Below, one piece after another: positions 33,136 through 47,500 of a stretch of 64,000 nt of DNA (position 1 is the first letter of the stretch; each line of letters starts with the position of its first letter). The notes under the pieces were generated by a model. That model searched no databases, was not told the origin of the DNA, and saw nothing but the letters and a program-made list of their open reading frames with translations. The position numbers and the translations under genes were made by a program. The stretch comes from Eumeta japonica (Eukaryota; Arthropoda; Insecta; Lepidoptera; Psychidae): contig BGZK01000161.1 in the NCBI GenBank assembly GCA_005406025.1, positions 434,001-498,000 on the forward strand, given 5' to 3'.

Positions 33136-35288
33136 AGATGTAAATGATCATTTGTTTAAAATCTTACATCTTTGAAAATTGTTCATTGATTGCTTTGAAA
33201 TTTGGACATAACATTGCAGAATATGTGCCTGTTTTAATGCACCTACTAGCATTCTTCCTTGACTTAGTCCCCATATTTGTTCTATTGAACAAAACTACTG
33301 TACTGATTCTAAAAATTCTATCACTCATAGGAAGCTAAACTAAATCAGAGTAATACATATTATATTTTGTTAGTAGGTGTACTCCGGTTTAGTGCAAGTT
33401 AGACCTGAGAACGGGTCGAAATCCGAGTATGGAATTGGGATTATAATCAAGAGCATTATCAAAATCAGCAGTAATCAAAATTGAATAAAGAAGGAAATAC
33501 ATTTTATGTCCATGCGGGCAAATAGCTCGTATTTGAATAAAATTAAATTACTGAATGGATTTTAGGTACATGTTATTATTCATTTAATGTTTTTTCACAT
33601 ATGTATGGGACTCTAGTTATAAATTGATCGAGTATGGAGATTATTAGCATTGATGATACTCATTATAATTTTTCTTTTCTGGAAAACAAAGTTAATGTAT
33701 ATTATGCTGAGTTAATGAACAAAGTTGCATTTGATAGTAGAAAAACAAATTTCTTCATGGTGTGAATAATTTTATATGAAGATATAATAATTAATGAATT
33801 GACACTACGTGTAGCAACCGTCCATGTAATTTTTTTTAATTTTTGTGTATATTCTTTGAAACAGCTCTATAGTTGTTTGCAAATTTTCATTTATTATATA
33901 TTTTGAGGCATTTGTTTATTACATCATAAGTTTATATGTATATGTGCAAAATGTTTTATATTTCTACATTCTATAGAAATATGCTGACCAAAATGTTTCT
34001 AAAGCAATGTCTAATGCTCAGTCGCGGGAGTTAGTAGTAAACATTAAACTGTACTATGAAACTGTTATGGTAGTTTCATCTGTAGTCCAGCGATTCAACT
34101 GAATTGAATCCCATTGTTTTATTTATAATTTCCATAAAACTTACAAAATAAAAACATAATTGTCAAATATATACTATCACATGCCATTTGTGAAGTTATC
34201 AAATTCAAGTTTGTTATCACACATACCTAAAATTGTTGTCATGATGGCGCTGCACTGTGAATCGAATTTTAGTCTTCAAACCCGATATTCCATTAATAAA
34301 ACAATTCCGTTAATTAAGTATGAGGATTTCAGACAACCACTATCATATTGTACAGATCGATTGGATGAAACTAAACATTGTTAAAACCTCTCATTGATTG
34401 AATTTAATTTGCTTTATTTACGAAGAAAATTAAATTAAATCTTTAGCTTTTTTAAGTTACTATTTTTTATCTAACTACAAATTTAAAAATAAATCTCACA
34501 TAAATCAAAAGGAAATATCTCTTTCACTGACATCATCAAAAAGGTTGAAGACGCTTGTTCTAGATTATATTTTATGATTTACATCCTTTTAACACCTATC
34601 TTTATACAGATATATGTATTTAAAATATTAAATAGTGTTTTTTATATTTTTGTTCAAAATTACGCCTCATACGCAGATGACATATGTTTTTCTTTTTAAA
34701 TATTTGAACAATTACTATAAATAATTATTTTTCCCCAACCATATAATAATTATGAATAGATAAAGAATTCATAGGAATATTGAACAAATAACACAATCAC
34801 ACATTAATTTTAATCAATGAGATAAAAATGCAGCATTCCTATCCTAATCATAAAAAATTATAGTAGTCTTAAAGACTCTGAACTAAGAAAATAAGATTAT
34901 CATAAACCTTAATATAAAATTCTGCTATTATTTTACGTGCAGAATACTTGACAGCTTTAATAATCAATTCATGAAGCAACATAACATATATACATACATC
35001 ATTTGAAAACATTATAGAGGTTGTCATTATAAAAAAAGGTCAAGCTGATGTAGTCTGTCAACATTAACAACTTAAATGGTATGAAATTTTACATTGTTTT
35101 TGGTAAAAAAATATAAAATTAGTTAAATATATAGTTTTTTCTGTAAATGTTTTTAATTTATTCTTAAAACAGTTCTGTAATAATGTAAATTTAAGAATAG
35201 AAACAAAATAAATAATTCTAATTTATATTGGTTTATTTTCTTTTTTATAATTGTTTCCTAAAGAGTGAAAAAAAAAGATGTGTAATCT
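33136..35288. other. Convergent intergenic region, no gene seen
   Basis: AT-rich spacer between the 3' ends of SEL1L (+) and the MOCS2-MBIP gene (-). Frames of 60-75 codons lack motifs. TTTATT at 35,289-35,294 is AATAAA on the minus strand and may serve the MOCS2-MBIP transcript. Confidence 0.5.
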
Positions 35289-35595
35289 TTTATTTACAAT
35301 TTAATTACATTTTTTAATTCAACCTTATTTAAATAAATAGGTTTATATAATAAAAGTGAGTTGTACTTAAATAAAAGTACATTAGTTGACAATATAATTT
35401 ATCAAATAAAGTTCTTTCTAACTGAAATAAAAACACAGCAGAATTTTATTTAATTCATTTGTAGAAACCAACTAACAATAATCAAACTTTATGCCTGTCA
35501 ATTGGATTTACTTTGTTTTCAAATCATTAACCACTACCAAAGTTAAACTTAGCTTAACTAAAATAAATAAAATCCTTTACTAAGCTCTTAATAAT

Positions 35596-38500
35596 TCATA
35601 AATCATCTCCATTTCTTTCTAACTGTTCTATTTTTCTGCTTAAATCATCAGCAGTATATAAAAAGTCCATGTCATTTTCTCTTTTTATGTTGTCTTCCAA
35701 ATCATGGCGATTCTGTTGAAAATGGAATAAAATAATGTATAAATATAGTTTCACATTTATTCAGATTTTTATTAAACAAGTTAATATTAAATATACTGGA
35801 AGATCTATGCCATAACTGTATAAATACATGTAAATATGTATACATGTTTATTAAAAGGCAATAATAAAACAAATAATAATACATTCAGAATTATGAACAA
35901 ATCAAATAAAATATTATTGGTCAAAAATTTAATTGAATTCATAGTCAGCAAATTCATCTAAACGTCTGCCTTCGTTGTCTCTTCTACTTAAATGACGCTT
36001 TTAACATCAAAACTAGAAAAAGTTAGCTAAACTTTTGTGACGTATGTATAATAGTGCAATATAGAGGCTCCAGTGCCTGCGTCAGAATAAATGGGACATA
36101 CACTCACTGGTTTGATATCTGCAGGGTTGTCAGACAGGGATATGTCGCTTCAATGCGACTGTTCAACCTATTCATGAACAGTTGTTTGCATGATTCGAAA
36201 GAGTATGAGTGTGGATCAAAGACAGATGAGACGTCTGTCAAATGCTTTCGTGCACGCCGACGATCTTTAAGCCGTCGACATGCGTGTTGCAGGCAATGGT
36301 AATTAAAATAAATGATTCCGTTATGAAAAGAGGTACAAAAAAGAAGTGAAGCATGTTTCAATGCAAGAGAGTCAAACGCATGAAAGACTTTGTATACTTG
36401 GGTAGTCTGTATACAAACTACCTAACTGTGATAGTAAACATGATGGAAATATCGAAAGGAGAGTGAATGCTGGAGATAGTGAATGGGGCCTTGCTTGCTA
36501 TTATGAATAGTGTCTCACGACAAGCGCGTTTGGCTATTCATAATAGGGTACTGATTCCTACTCTTATTTATGGTAGTGAAAATTGGGTATGGCAGAAAAA
36601 AAATGAAATTAGAATCAATGGAGTGGAGATGCGATATCTGCGTAATATGTGTAGTGTTTTTAAAATATAGATGCAGGAACACCGATGTCAGAGAGCAGGG
36701 TGGTTTGAAAAAGACAGTGACTAGAGTAGAAAAAGGTATGTTGCGGTGGTTTGGCCGTCTGGAAAGGATGAATGAAAGTAGACTGACAAAACAAATCTAT
36801 AGAGCAGAGTGTGATGGAAAGGTCGGCAAGGGTCGCTCGAAAAAAATCCTATGCAAACTATATTGGTGGCATACCTAATAGAAAAAGGGCCAACTTTTAA
36901 ACACCCAAAACCGACAGTTTTCATGTAAAGATTGATGGATGTCAATAAAGCATGTAACATGTACCATAAATGTACCATGTGGAATTGTATAGTCTCTGCC
37001 TACAGTTCTGAGAAATAGGTGTGAGTTTATATTATTTATTATTACATAATAATATATTGTAATTTGCAGATACATTAAAATATGTTTATAAAGAAATAGT
37101 CAGTCAGCAATACAAAAAAACTTTTTTTTTTCGGTTTTACCTCTAGACATTAATTACAAATTTTAATGATGATGAGATTTATAGGTATCAAATGATTATG
37201 AAATTTTGGGATGACTATGAAATATGTTGATAAAATGGGGGAAGTTTGTTTACTGTTTCTAAAAAATTGTAAAGTAGCGTCATCGTTCAATAAAGAAATC
37301 AAAGAAATATATTTTTTTACCACCATTCCTATTTTTCAAACATTTACATAATAAAACTTTTTTAAGGGTTATTTTTATACAGTACAATATAATAACAGCG
37401 CACCTCGTAAGAGACAAGAATATTATTTTATAATAATTTGTAAAACTTTTAAAACAATAATTGAAATTCACTAATCCATATTTAAAAATAAACGATCAAC
37501 ACTCATTTATTTTGGAACAAATTTGGATGCTTTGATGGAGCTGCTGTCACAATTACAAGGATATGGCCGAGTTGAGTTGCTGCTTTAGCTATCTATTTAG
37601 CCTGCTGTAGTGTAGTTTTGTTAATGTCTCCTTAAAGCTGAAAATGTCTCTTGCAATCAAATGGCAATTATTATTTGGCAAAAGTTGCAAAAATTCGAAA
37701 ATTATAAAGGTGACACAAAAGTTACCCTTATAATTTCTTAGCTCATCTAAAAAAAAAAAAACATTTCTGAAAAATAAGAACCGCCATTCAATATCGTATT
37801 CATAAACAATACAGACCCAAAACTGTGAATATTCCGGCGAGATGGACTGCAAATAAGCGATTCTGTCCTCCATATTTTTTAATCTCTGGTAAATATCCGG
37901 CTCTACGGGCGCGATATTAAGGAACTTTTCTATGTTCATCACACGCTCGGCGATCGCCAGCGGCAAACCGGTGCTGGCCCGAGACTCGCTTTTCACCATT
38001 GGATGTGATGTTTGGGGGCCCCACTCGTTGATAACTTTACGTACTGCAAATTAAAGAAATGATCATATGCAACCACCGTAGTACCGGGTAGGTACGAGAC
38101 ATCTTATCCGACAGATTTATTACATTTTTCATATGGAAAATATATTAAAATCGTTTCGACATTCGCCATATCGAACACCAAGGTGTTTTAAATTTGAAAC
38201 GAAAAAAAAAAGATGGAAACAGGGCAAGTATCCCTAGCGCATTTGTAATTGAAGATTTTTTCATAACATAAACACACTTATCTGAATTTCAATGTGGATT
38301 TATTTGAAAAATTCATAGGCCAACACGAAATTCTAATATTTACCTTTAAGGTGTCCTTTGGAGTCTTTCCGTCTCACGAACGACGTCCTGACCCTCGCGC
38401 AAGTTTCGCTTTCATCGACCTGCTGCATGTTTTTGCTGGGGATGAAATCGTGTATGTTATTGACGTTCACTTGCTCTCTCTTCCTCTCTATGAAGTTATT

Positions 38501-41500
38501 TATTCTCTGCTGCAGTTGCTCACGCGACACATTGATCTGAACTAAATTTTTTTCCAGAGTTAGCTCTGGATACTCCGGTTCAGTCTTACCTGATGAAAAG
38601 ATGTTTCGTTCGGATAAGAATTTCTTGAAACCTGATTGACAATCACCAATATAATACCAAATATATAATTTAGTTAATTAGCACTGTGGATGTTTTTGGT
38701 TATGTAATAAGTGTAATGACTAAATGAGTTTTTTTTTTAAACTTCTCTTTTAAACTATGATATCCATCTGTTTATATACATATAAAACTCATAGACTACA
38801 TAGAAAGTTACAGTTATTTTATAAAGAAAAATGAGTATATTCAAAATATAGAATAAGGTCATTATTTTTATTACTCTCAATAGTAACCGAAAGATATTTC
38901 TATTGATACATGATTTACATTTACTAACACACGATTTACCGAAAATAAAATTATGATAATTTCTCAAGTATGTATTTTACGATGTTTTATGGGAATAGTA
39001 TAAGAGCGGCGGTGGCACAGTGGTTAAGGGCGTTGCCTTCAAATTAGGGGGTATACTTGGCTCGATCCAGACCACGGGCGATTTTGTCAATCGCGTCAAT
39101 GGGCTCTTAAGTCAAATCAAAGCACTCGCTGTGCCTCGGAGAGCACAAGTCGGTGCCGGACGTTGTCAACGTGCTCGTGCCAAAAATCGTTAGCAGTCCC
39201 CGACTCGCGTGGAGGGCTTAAGGTCTAAACCCTCGATATGAAATAGAAAGATTCTGAGAGGGTATGGCTTGGCAGTGGGACCATCAAAACCTGATACAAG
39301 ATATGGGTGTATGTATACTTCACATGGACATTCTACCACATCCAAATCGAAATTATCAATATAATTCTTTTGCATTTTACTAGCTTTAATGTAGAAATAT
39401 ATGTCATTACAATAAGGTGTTCATAGTACACAATGTGAAAGCAAAATATTAATACACTACATATAATATACTGATTGAGTAAAATAATGATAAATATTTA
39501 GGGTTGTGCATTAATGTAAAGTTACATTTACACACTGAAATTATTCCCAGTGATATGGAATGACCATGGGAAGTAGCTGGTAAGTTATTTTGAAAAAGTG
39601 TAGTAAGCAATTGCATAAAAATATTTATATTTTAAAATGCTTCAAATTGGTTTATATGTATTAAAACAAATAATTAAAACCACAGCATGAAAATAAAACA
39701 GTTTTATTAAGGCTGCTCACTTCATGAGTGCAATTCATAACAACAAGATGCATTTGTAAAGATATCAAATAGCACCTCTATAAAACAAATAAATCAATAA
39801 GTTCATAAAACAACAAATATGTATTTGTGGCAAGTTCAAGTTTAAAATCTCGTATTTTGTTCAAACTATAACTACTAAACTAAAAATACAATTATATTTT
39901 AAATCATAATACAACCCTAAAACTTCAATAAAATATTGCTCAAGAGATGAGATAAAAAGACTAAATTAGACATTGTTATTAAATTATTTCATAAATAAAC
40001 ACAAATACAGAAAAAAATAGATCTCAATAACATATCATGTAACAATAATATAGCAAATTTATCAAAATTTCAAGTACAAATACATCTATAATTCCACTAT
40101 TTTACTTTGCAAGGCTAAAAAAAAAAAATATTTCAATAAATAAAATAAATTTATATATAAAACATTATATTGTAAATAGCAGAATCTACTATTTTACCTA
40201 TACAAAAGAAATTCCAACTATCTGTACTTAATAGTTTAATACAACCAAACACAGTAGGAAACCCAGAAATATTTATTGCTTGAACCATAAAAGTTTTCTT
40301 GAATAAATTCATATTTGAAATGTTTTAAAGATCTTCGTCATTTTGAATTGTCCTTTAGCTAGGTATATTGTATTCGTATTTTGTTTACTTCGCGGGCGAT
40401 AACGTCAGACGACTGTGACATAATAAAATACCTAATCATTCTTATCTGCATTCACACATTGATAAAATATCATTGTTAATGGCAACAACAGATTTTGCTT
40501 GCTTCACGCCTTGGACAGCGGTTGCTTTTGGATTGTCATTGCTTCCAAGTACAACTGTTAACAGAAGTTTCTAGTGCTTACTATACCAGCACAGATCTCT
40601 CAAAGTCTCTCGACCTCATGGACCCCATTTATCACTTTACTGGTGGTGAATGGAAACCATGAGCAATTTTAAATCATAAAATGAAACAATCACTGGAATG
40701 AGTGGCATAATTTGACTTACGTTATAAACTCACTGGTCAATTCGCTCATGGTCAGGATTAAATAATTTGACACGAAGTTAACCATTAAGCCATTACTGCC
40801 TTATTTTAATGTGTGAATTCATATTCATTTTGTTGAAATTCACATCAAGAACGTAAACTTTAAGAATGTACAATATATGATAATAGTATCTAACCCTAAT
40901 ATGAATAAATAAATATCGCTATAATGTAATGATAGTAGATAGCAGAGCCGAGATAGTGATTTATAAATAGTGTCTAAAGCAGTAAATATTTCAAGGTTTA
41001 CATTTCATGCTTTAAGCATGTCCATTAATTTTTTTGTAATTACTTGACCACGCACATTCTGGATTCTCCTTCCAAGCTGGCGGATCGGATTCGTATATTT
41101 CTTTTTTCCATATGGGCACTGTACTCTTGAGTCTATCTATACAAAACGCAACAGCTTCCAGTGAGTCAGTTCGGTGAGGGCTGCTGATGGCTATGACTAC
41201 ACTCGCCTCCCGTACCGGGACCACGCCGAGCCTGAAATACAATTTTCCGATTAATAATTCAAAAGCATTCAGTGCTGGTGGATTTTTTATTACAGTACTA
41301 GTTCTTTTATGCTGCTCTGGCCGCTTAGACAAAAACACCGATCCCATTACTGATCCTGATCTTATTCCTGACTTCAACAATGCTCCCTTTTCATTTCGGT
41401 CCCTCTTTCAAGCTCTCTCATTCCCCTTTTGAGATTTAGTCTGTCGTTCTATCCTTCGCACCGCAAAGCAAGCAAACAAACATTCTATTTTTAGTTATGT

Positions 41501-44500
41501 ACATATACATTAATGATACTACATACATGGTGTATTATGTAGTATACGTACGAAGTTATGCAGTTCTTTGACTTTTTTTTTAAACATTTTCTGAATATTT
41601 TTTTTAATGTATAAACTTTTGAAAATCTTAAATTTTATTTCAGACCGGGCAGTTGAAATAAGTTCAACCATACATCACTCTAAATTACAGTTTAAACTGA
41701 AGATGACAGTTTGTAATGGCGAAATAAATATTTTTCAAATGATGAAATAATTTTCAGATTTCTCATTTTACTTGTGCTGAGACCTTGATTTGGAAATTTC
41801 ATGATCTTAAGTTTATGGGATGTACCCTATAGATTTTGATTTACTTGGAAGTGTCAAAACATAAAGCATAAAAGTCCACATTTTTTGATTAGGTTGATTT
41901 AGAAGTTTGATTGTTTTTATTACTTCAAGGGACCACAGATCTAAACATTTGATATTGATTTCATCATGACACCTCTACATGTTCCTTAGAAAAAGGGCCT
42001 TGACAGACAGTTATAGAAATGATCCTATAAGGGTTCCTTTGTTCCTTTTGAGGTATGGAACCCTAAAAAGTATAATATGCTCCAATTAAGAAGAAATGAA
42101 AACATACAGTGCTATCTATATTACGTATTGCTTGCTATCTTTTATGTGGTTTATATTTTTCAGAGATAAAAGTCCTATAATTATATTGTGTTGTTAATTC
42201 AGATAATTGTATTTATACCTATCATGCAACAGATAATTATCAAGCAAACACATTCAGTTTTTATGGTTAAAATCTTTGTAAAATACAATGGAAATTTATT
42301 TTATACAGGATAAAAGAAGTATTATATGTTTTAATAAGATCTTTCTTAAAATATTTCTTTATTGTTTTTATTTCATTTATTCATCACAACCTCCTCAGTG
42401 GTTTAGTATTCAATGGCAACAGACACGCATCTTCATATGTCTACTTTCACATTTATAATGTTAATGTAATGTAAATAATGCATTACGAGTGCAACATTAA
42501 ACAATAATTACATTAAATATGGATAAAACTGTGTGATGTAAAATCAATATAATAAATATCTAAATTGAAAGCAGACCAGGAGCAGAATCGAGATGACTGG
42601 GATTGAAATTGAAGATAGGATCAACGACAATATTAGAAATTTAAGAGAGATTGCTTGATTGAAAAAACGACGGAATTTATTACGCGTTTAGGAGAAGCCA
42701 CACACTATGGCTAGTGGACATCTAAAACAAATAATTTGATATAAATTATATTTTCAATTTTTGTCTGTAGGTGTGTAATGAATGTTTAAAAAAAGATAGC
42801 GACTAGCTGGTGCATGGAGGTCGTCAATCAAATGGTTTAGACACGCGCAATTCCGGACGTCGGTAATTTCGTTATACAGTGAAGTGATGTAACCAATGTG
42901 GTCACGCAATCGCATGATTGCTAGAATACGGCAAGGTTCAATATGAAATTTATTGCATTAAAATTGTGTGCTTATGCATTTTTTTTGTAAGGACATATAT
43001 ATTTTAAAGATTTTGTTTTCATCTAATTATCTAGACCATATATAGGTTTCATTTAAATACCGGACTGGAATACCAGTGAAGATTAGGTCGTTTTGTCTAG
43101 CTTTCCAGTTTTAGTAAGATCTTTTCCTTCAATGGCTAAGGCAAATAACATTTGGTATATTGAATATGCAAACTAAATTGAAAATACTCAGTGGTGATAG
43201 ACTAAGAATTACATTCTAAATATAAGCTATTACTTATTCATGCCAACTGTTCTTTTTAATTTCACTTATTTCAGAGCTCGGATACATCACATTAGGTTAA
43301 GTGGAACCATTATTCCATTAAATACAACAAAAAGTGATGGTCAGATTTCATGAGCACTTCCTCAAGTTACATTTTACCAAATCTACAGGAAGAGATGATC
43401 AATTATAAATGTCTAAGAATTTCAACAAAGACCACAATATTCTAAAGCAAATAAGTTATTCTGCTAAATAAAGTTATTCTGTAAAGGCGCACGCGGTTAT
43501 GCGTGTGATGTCGTGCGTATGACGGAACGGTCACGGAAGGCCTATCGAATGGTGCGGTAAGTGAAACAAGAAATCGTTGGACTGTCTCGGACAAGAAATC
43601 CATATATATCACATGTTTAAATATGTGGAGAGGTCTTTACTTCAACTTTTTATATGATCGTGGCAATAATAAAAAAACTTAATAAGTGAAAAAAACTTAT
43701 GGAACACATATCGATTAAATAAATCTTAAAGCAAATACAAAATAAATCAATTGGAGAAGCAATTTAAAAAAGCCGATTAGAATTATAGTCTATCCGTCTC
43801 GCTTTTGATTTATCTTGTTACCGGAATAGCTTATTTTCTTTCGTCATTTATCAACGCTCTTGCATACACGCTCAGGGCCAAGGTCGCCGGCGCGCGAACA
43901 CTCATGTAAATAAAGTGTCTCTGATATGTGTTGTATGCGGTGAAGAGCACTCATATTTATGTTATATAATTCTGCAGTTTTCATGAAATATTTTGCATTA
44001 GAAATTATAACTGTAAAATTTAACATTAGTAAATATAAAAAACAATTTAGAATGCGTTTTTATTCAACTGCAAAGAAAGGGTTATGTTTTTCACATATAT
44101 AGTGTACTTTGTAATAATATTTATTACCTAGTTTCACACAAATGTCTAGGTGAATTTTTACAATTAATGTATTGTTAGTTTCCTATTTGTAATCCAACTG
44201 TCCTAGGATAAGGGACTTGAAATAAAAATTGATATTGGCGGACTTTGAACATCAAAACACGCAGATCTAAATCGTTTTTTCCTCTGTTGCTATTAAGTGT
44301 ATTATTAAAACAAAGGGTTTTTAAATGTAATAATTTGAAATGACATGTTATATAAAATATTGACATTGTAAATCTGGTTCTATTGAAATATTAAATGTGA
44401 AGGGTTTTGCAAAATTATTTCAGAATTAGATTTTAATGAATTAATGTTTTTTGACATAAAATATATTTTAAGCAATATGGCAACATGCAGATATGATAGA

Positions 44501-47500
44501 AAGGACAGCAGACTTCATCAGTGCCATGTGGGTAACAAATTGAATAAATTGGTCTATTTGTAATGAATTGGTTTAACTACTCGTAATGAACCGGTCTATT
44601 TGTCTCATGGATATAAATATAGTGCCAAGTTTTAAACAAACGAGGCTAGGAGTGTTAAGATTTTTATATTTTTATTTAATTTCCGCTTCTAGTGCAGTGC
44701 AATTAATTCTGGAACTTTTATATTCGGGCCTTTGGCCTTTTTATTGTTAGTCTTTTTTATTTAATATTATCTCATAAGCACTAGCATGGTAGCCATCAAT
44801 CAAGTGTTTTATAATAATTTTATCTGAAATTGGGGGGAAAAAAAAGTATGATTTCTAACAATTTTCCATCTGAAAAACTTTTTAATGAGTAGGTTTATCA
44901 AAAACTGATAAGGGACATTTTTTGTAGAGTATTCAATTCCCTACAAGAATATATTTTGATCATTCAAATTCATCTATCTTAAGCTATAATAAAAATCAGC
45001 TTAGAGCATGTCGGACCATGCTCAATGTAGAATTCCGAAGCCATTACTACAAAAAAATGCACTAAATATAAAAAGCATGTCGTTACACTTTTTTCCATGT
45101 TTCCCGCACATAACAGGTATAAGCACTTTAATCGCCTATAACTAGAGAAACAAGTGGGTATATCAACCTATTACTCTTAAACTAGTGTAAACTAAGGTGC
45201 ACCAGCAAAAGAGCATATCTTCATGGCCTTTTGTTGAGAAGCGTAGTTTTTTCGGCAATAGGTATCTCAAAAGTGGTATAGCCGGTCATGTTCAAAATAA
45301 TTTTCGTTGAAAGTATTTATTAAGCATTATCTTCACAATTTTCTTCATATTTTTTTGCACATACAAATTGTGAAAATTTATTTAAATTTGCAAAGTAAAT
45401 AAGTTTTATACATTTTCTCCCCACCTACAATATTTTTTAAAGTTTAAGATATATTTATTATAAGGTATAATGTTTTATTATTTGATTAAAAAGGTACAGA
45501 AAAAAAATCTTTAATGCCATATCCTATATTTTCAGAGCATTTTGTTGATTGTACAACTCATCTTTCTCTTTACAGTTAACTAGTTTTATGCAGTCGGTTT
45601 TTTATTTTACAATAATTCCATTTTAATATTTTTGAGTCAATTCATTTTGTTTTCCATACTAAAAATAATAAATGAGTGCATTACTATGTAAATCTCAAAA
45701 TACTTATTATTAGGTAAAATTTCACTCGTAAAGTTTTTTATGCAGCTAGATAAACAGCCAGTTGGTTAAATATATTGGAATGTTTTTGAATTTTTAATTT
45801 AGTCTTATAAGATACAATACCGACCGAAAACAAGATAAGATGCCATTTGAAATGCGTACTTAGAATTACATTGATCACACAAAAAAATTAACCTTCAGAC
45901 ATTAAAGCAATGATAAAAATGAATAAGGAGTCACAACCTATCATCAGTTACACGCAAGAGATATAAATATTTCACAACAAAACAATTATGTTGTGTTTAT
46001 TTCGTCAAGTGTTTTTCACAAATAAACACTACAATGATTTTTTTTATTACTTTTCATCTCCATTTTTCAAATTAGACTATTCCTGTTACTATTTCTCCTC
46101 TTAAAATGATAATGAGAAAGAAATTATAATACTCATTTACAGAAAAACATGCTCTATGGGCAAATTGTCATTCACAAATTTTATTCTTACACAACATTCT
46201 AATTACGTGCAAAAATATGATGATATAAATGGGGATATAAAGTAAAATAAATCCCATATTTTTTAAATGTAATGGGATGAAGTGCAATGAAAGCACTCTC
46301 TCTTTTCTGACAAGAAAAGTTACAAGTACCCTCTCATCCAGTAGTGGTCTACTGCCGGCCGTAGCGAGTCTGTTTACATTATTAACCTATTCAAATGATA
46401 TATTTTAAGATTATCCATATTAATAACTTCCTCACCTGTGATGTAAAACTATACCGTGTACGGGAGGCCATTTTTCTCTAATTTCATTGCAAATATTCTT
46501 CATAGCCTTGAGAGCCATTTGTTCATACGCTTCATATTCAAGTTTAATTACCTGTGGAAGCGAAGTGTGTCGATTTACATGTTATCCTGTTTGATTATAA
46601 TAGTTAACTAGGTGACTTAGAAGGTTCTAGTTAAATAAGTTTAAGTAATGTGGATGATTTTAGAAATGACTACCCTCGTGGCATTTAAAATCCTCAGTAA
46701 TAAAAGGCATTAGATTGATTCATAATAAACATACTTTAAGAAAAAAAAAATTAACTATATGTGTTATGTATTCATGTAACTATATATATTGTCCCCAAGG
46801 CCATACTGTTTCTTTTTATACTGTATATACTAAAGGTTATTCCATTAATAGTATAAACTTTCTATAAGTAATCTTAAAAACCAAATAATACTTCAATATA
46901 AAAAGTTTTCACTATATCGAGCAGACAAAAAAAAATACAATGAAATTGCACAGGTACAGATATATTATTTATAAATACTAACTTTTGTTCGTGGCTCTAC
47001 CCACATGGAAATAATAATGGATTCTCATTTTCTATATCAAGTTGCTATTATTTACACCGATTGGAACCCATTTTCGATTTAAGTTCCGATTTCAGTTAGT
47101 TCTGATTTGGTTTTATTCTCTATTATAATCCTGCGGCCGCCCTTTTTTCTAATTGCACTATCATTTTTGATTACGATATCAATCCCGATTTTGATATTTA
47201 TTTCGGTTTTTCTACAATTATTCGATAAAAACATATTAGTGTTAGGTAGAAAACCTTCCACTAAATATTATGCATATAATTCCCTAAACATCATTCCCTC
47301 TCTAAGCATCATGGGTATAATCCAGAAAAAATTCTATTTGTGTAATAAATTTCATTTAACACACACAAAGTATCACATTTGTAATATTTTAATAATATAA
47401 TATAATACTGAAAAAAAGGCAGTGTAAAAACCCTATAGGTCATTTTTATTTAATATGGCTTTCTTATTATTAAACAATTATTATTAATTACATAGTTACA

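Noticed and set aside
37589..37816. Continuation of the MBIP exon past 37,817 to a stop at 37,589
   Set aside because: The read-through is low-complexity and hydrophobic, while the exon at 35,712-35,596 continues in phase with the expected C-terminal coil.
39003..39080. True tRNA gene
   Set aside because: The A and B boxes are present but acceptor-stem pairing is not seen and the sequence runs on into a SINE body.
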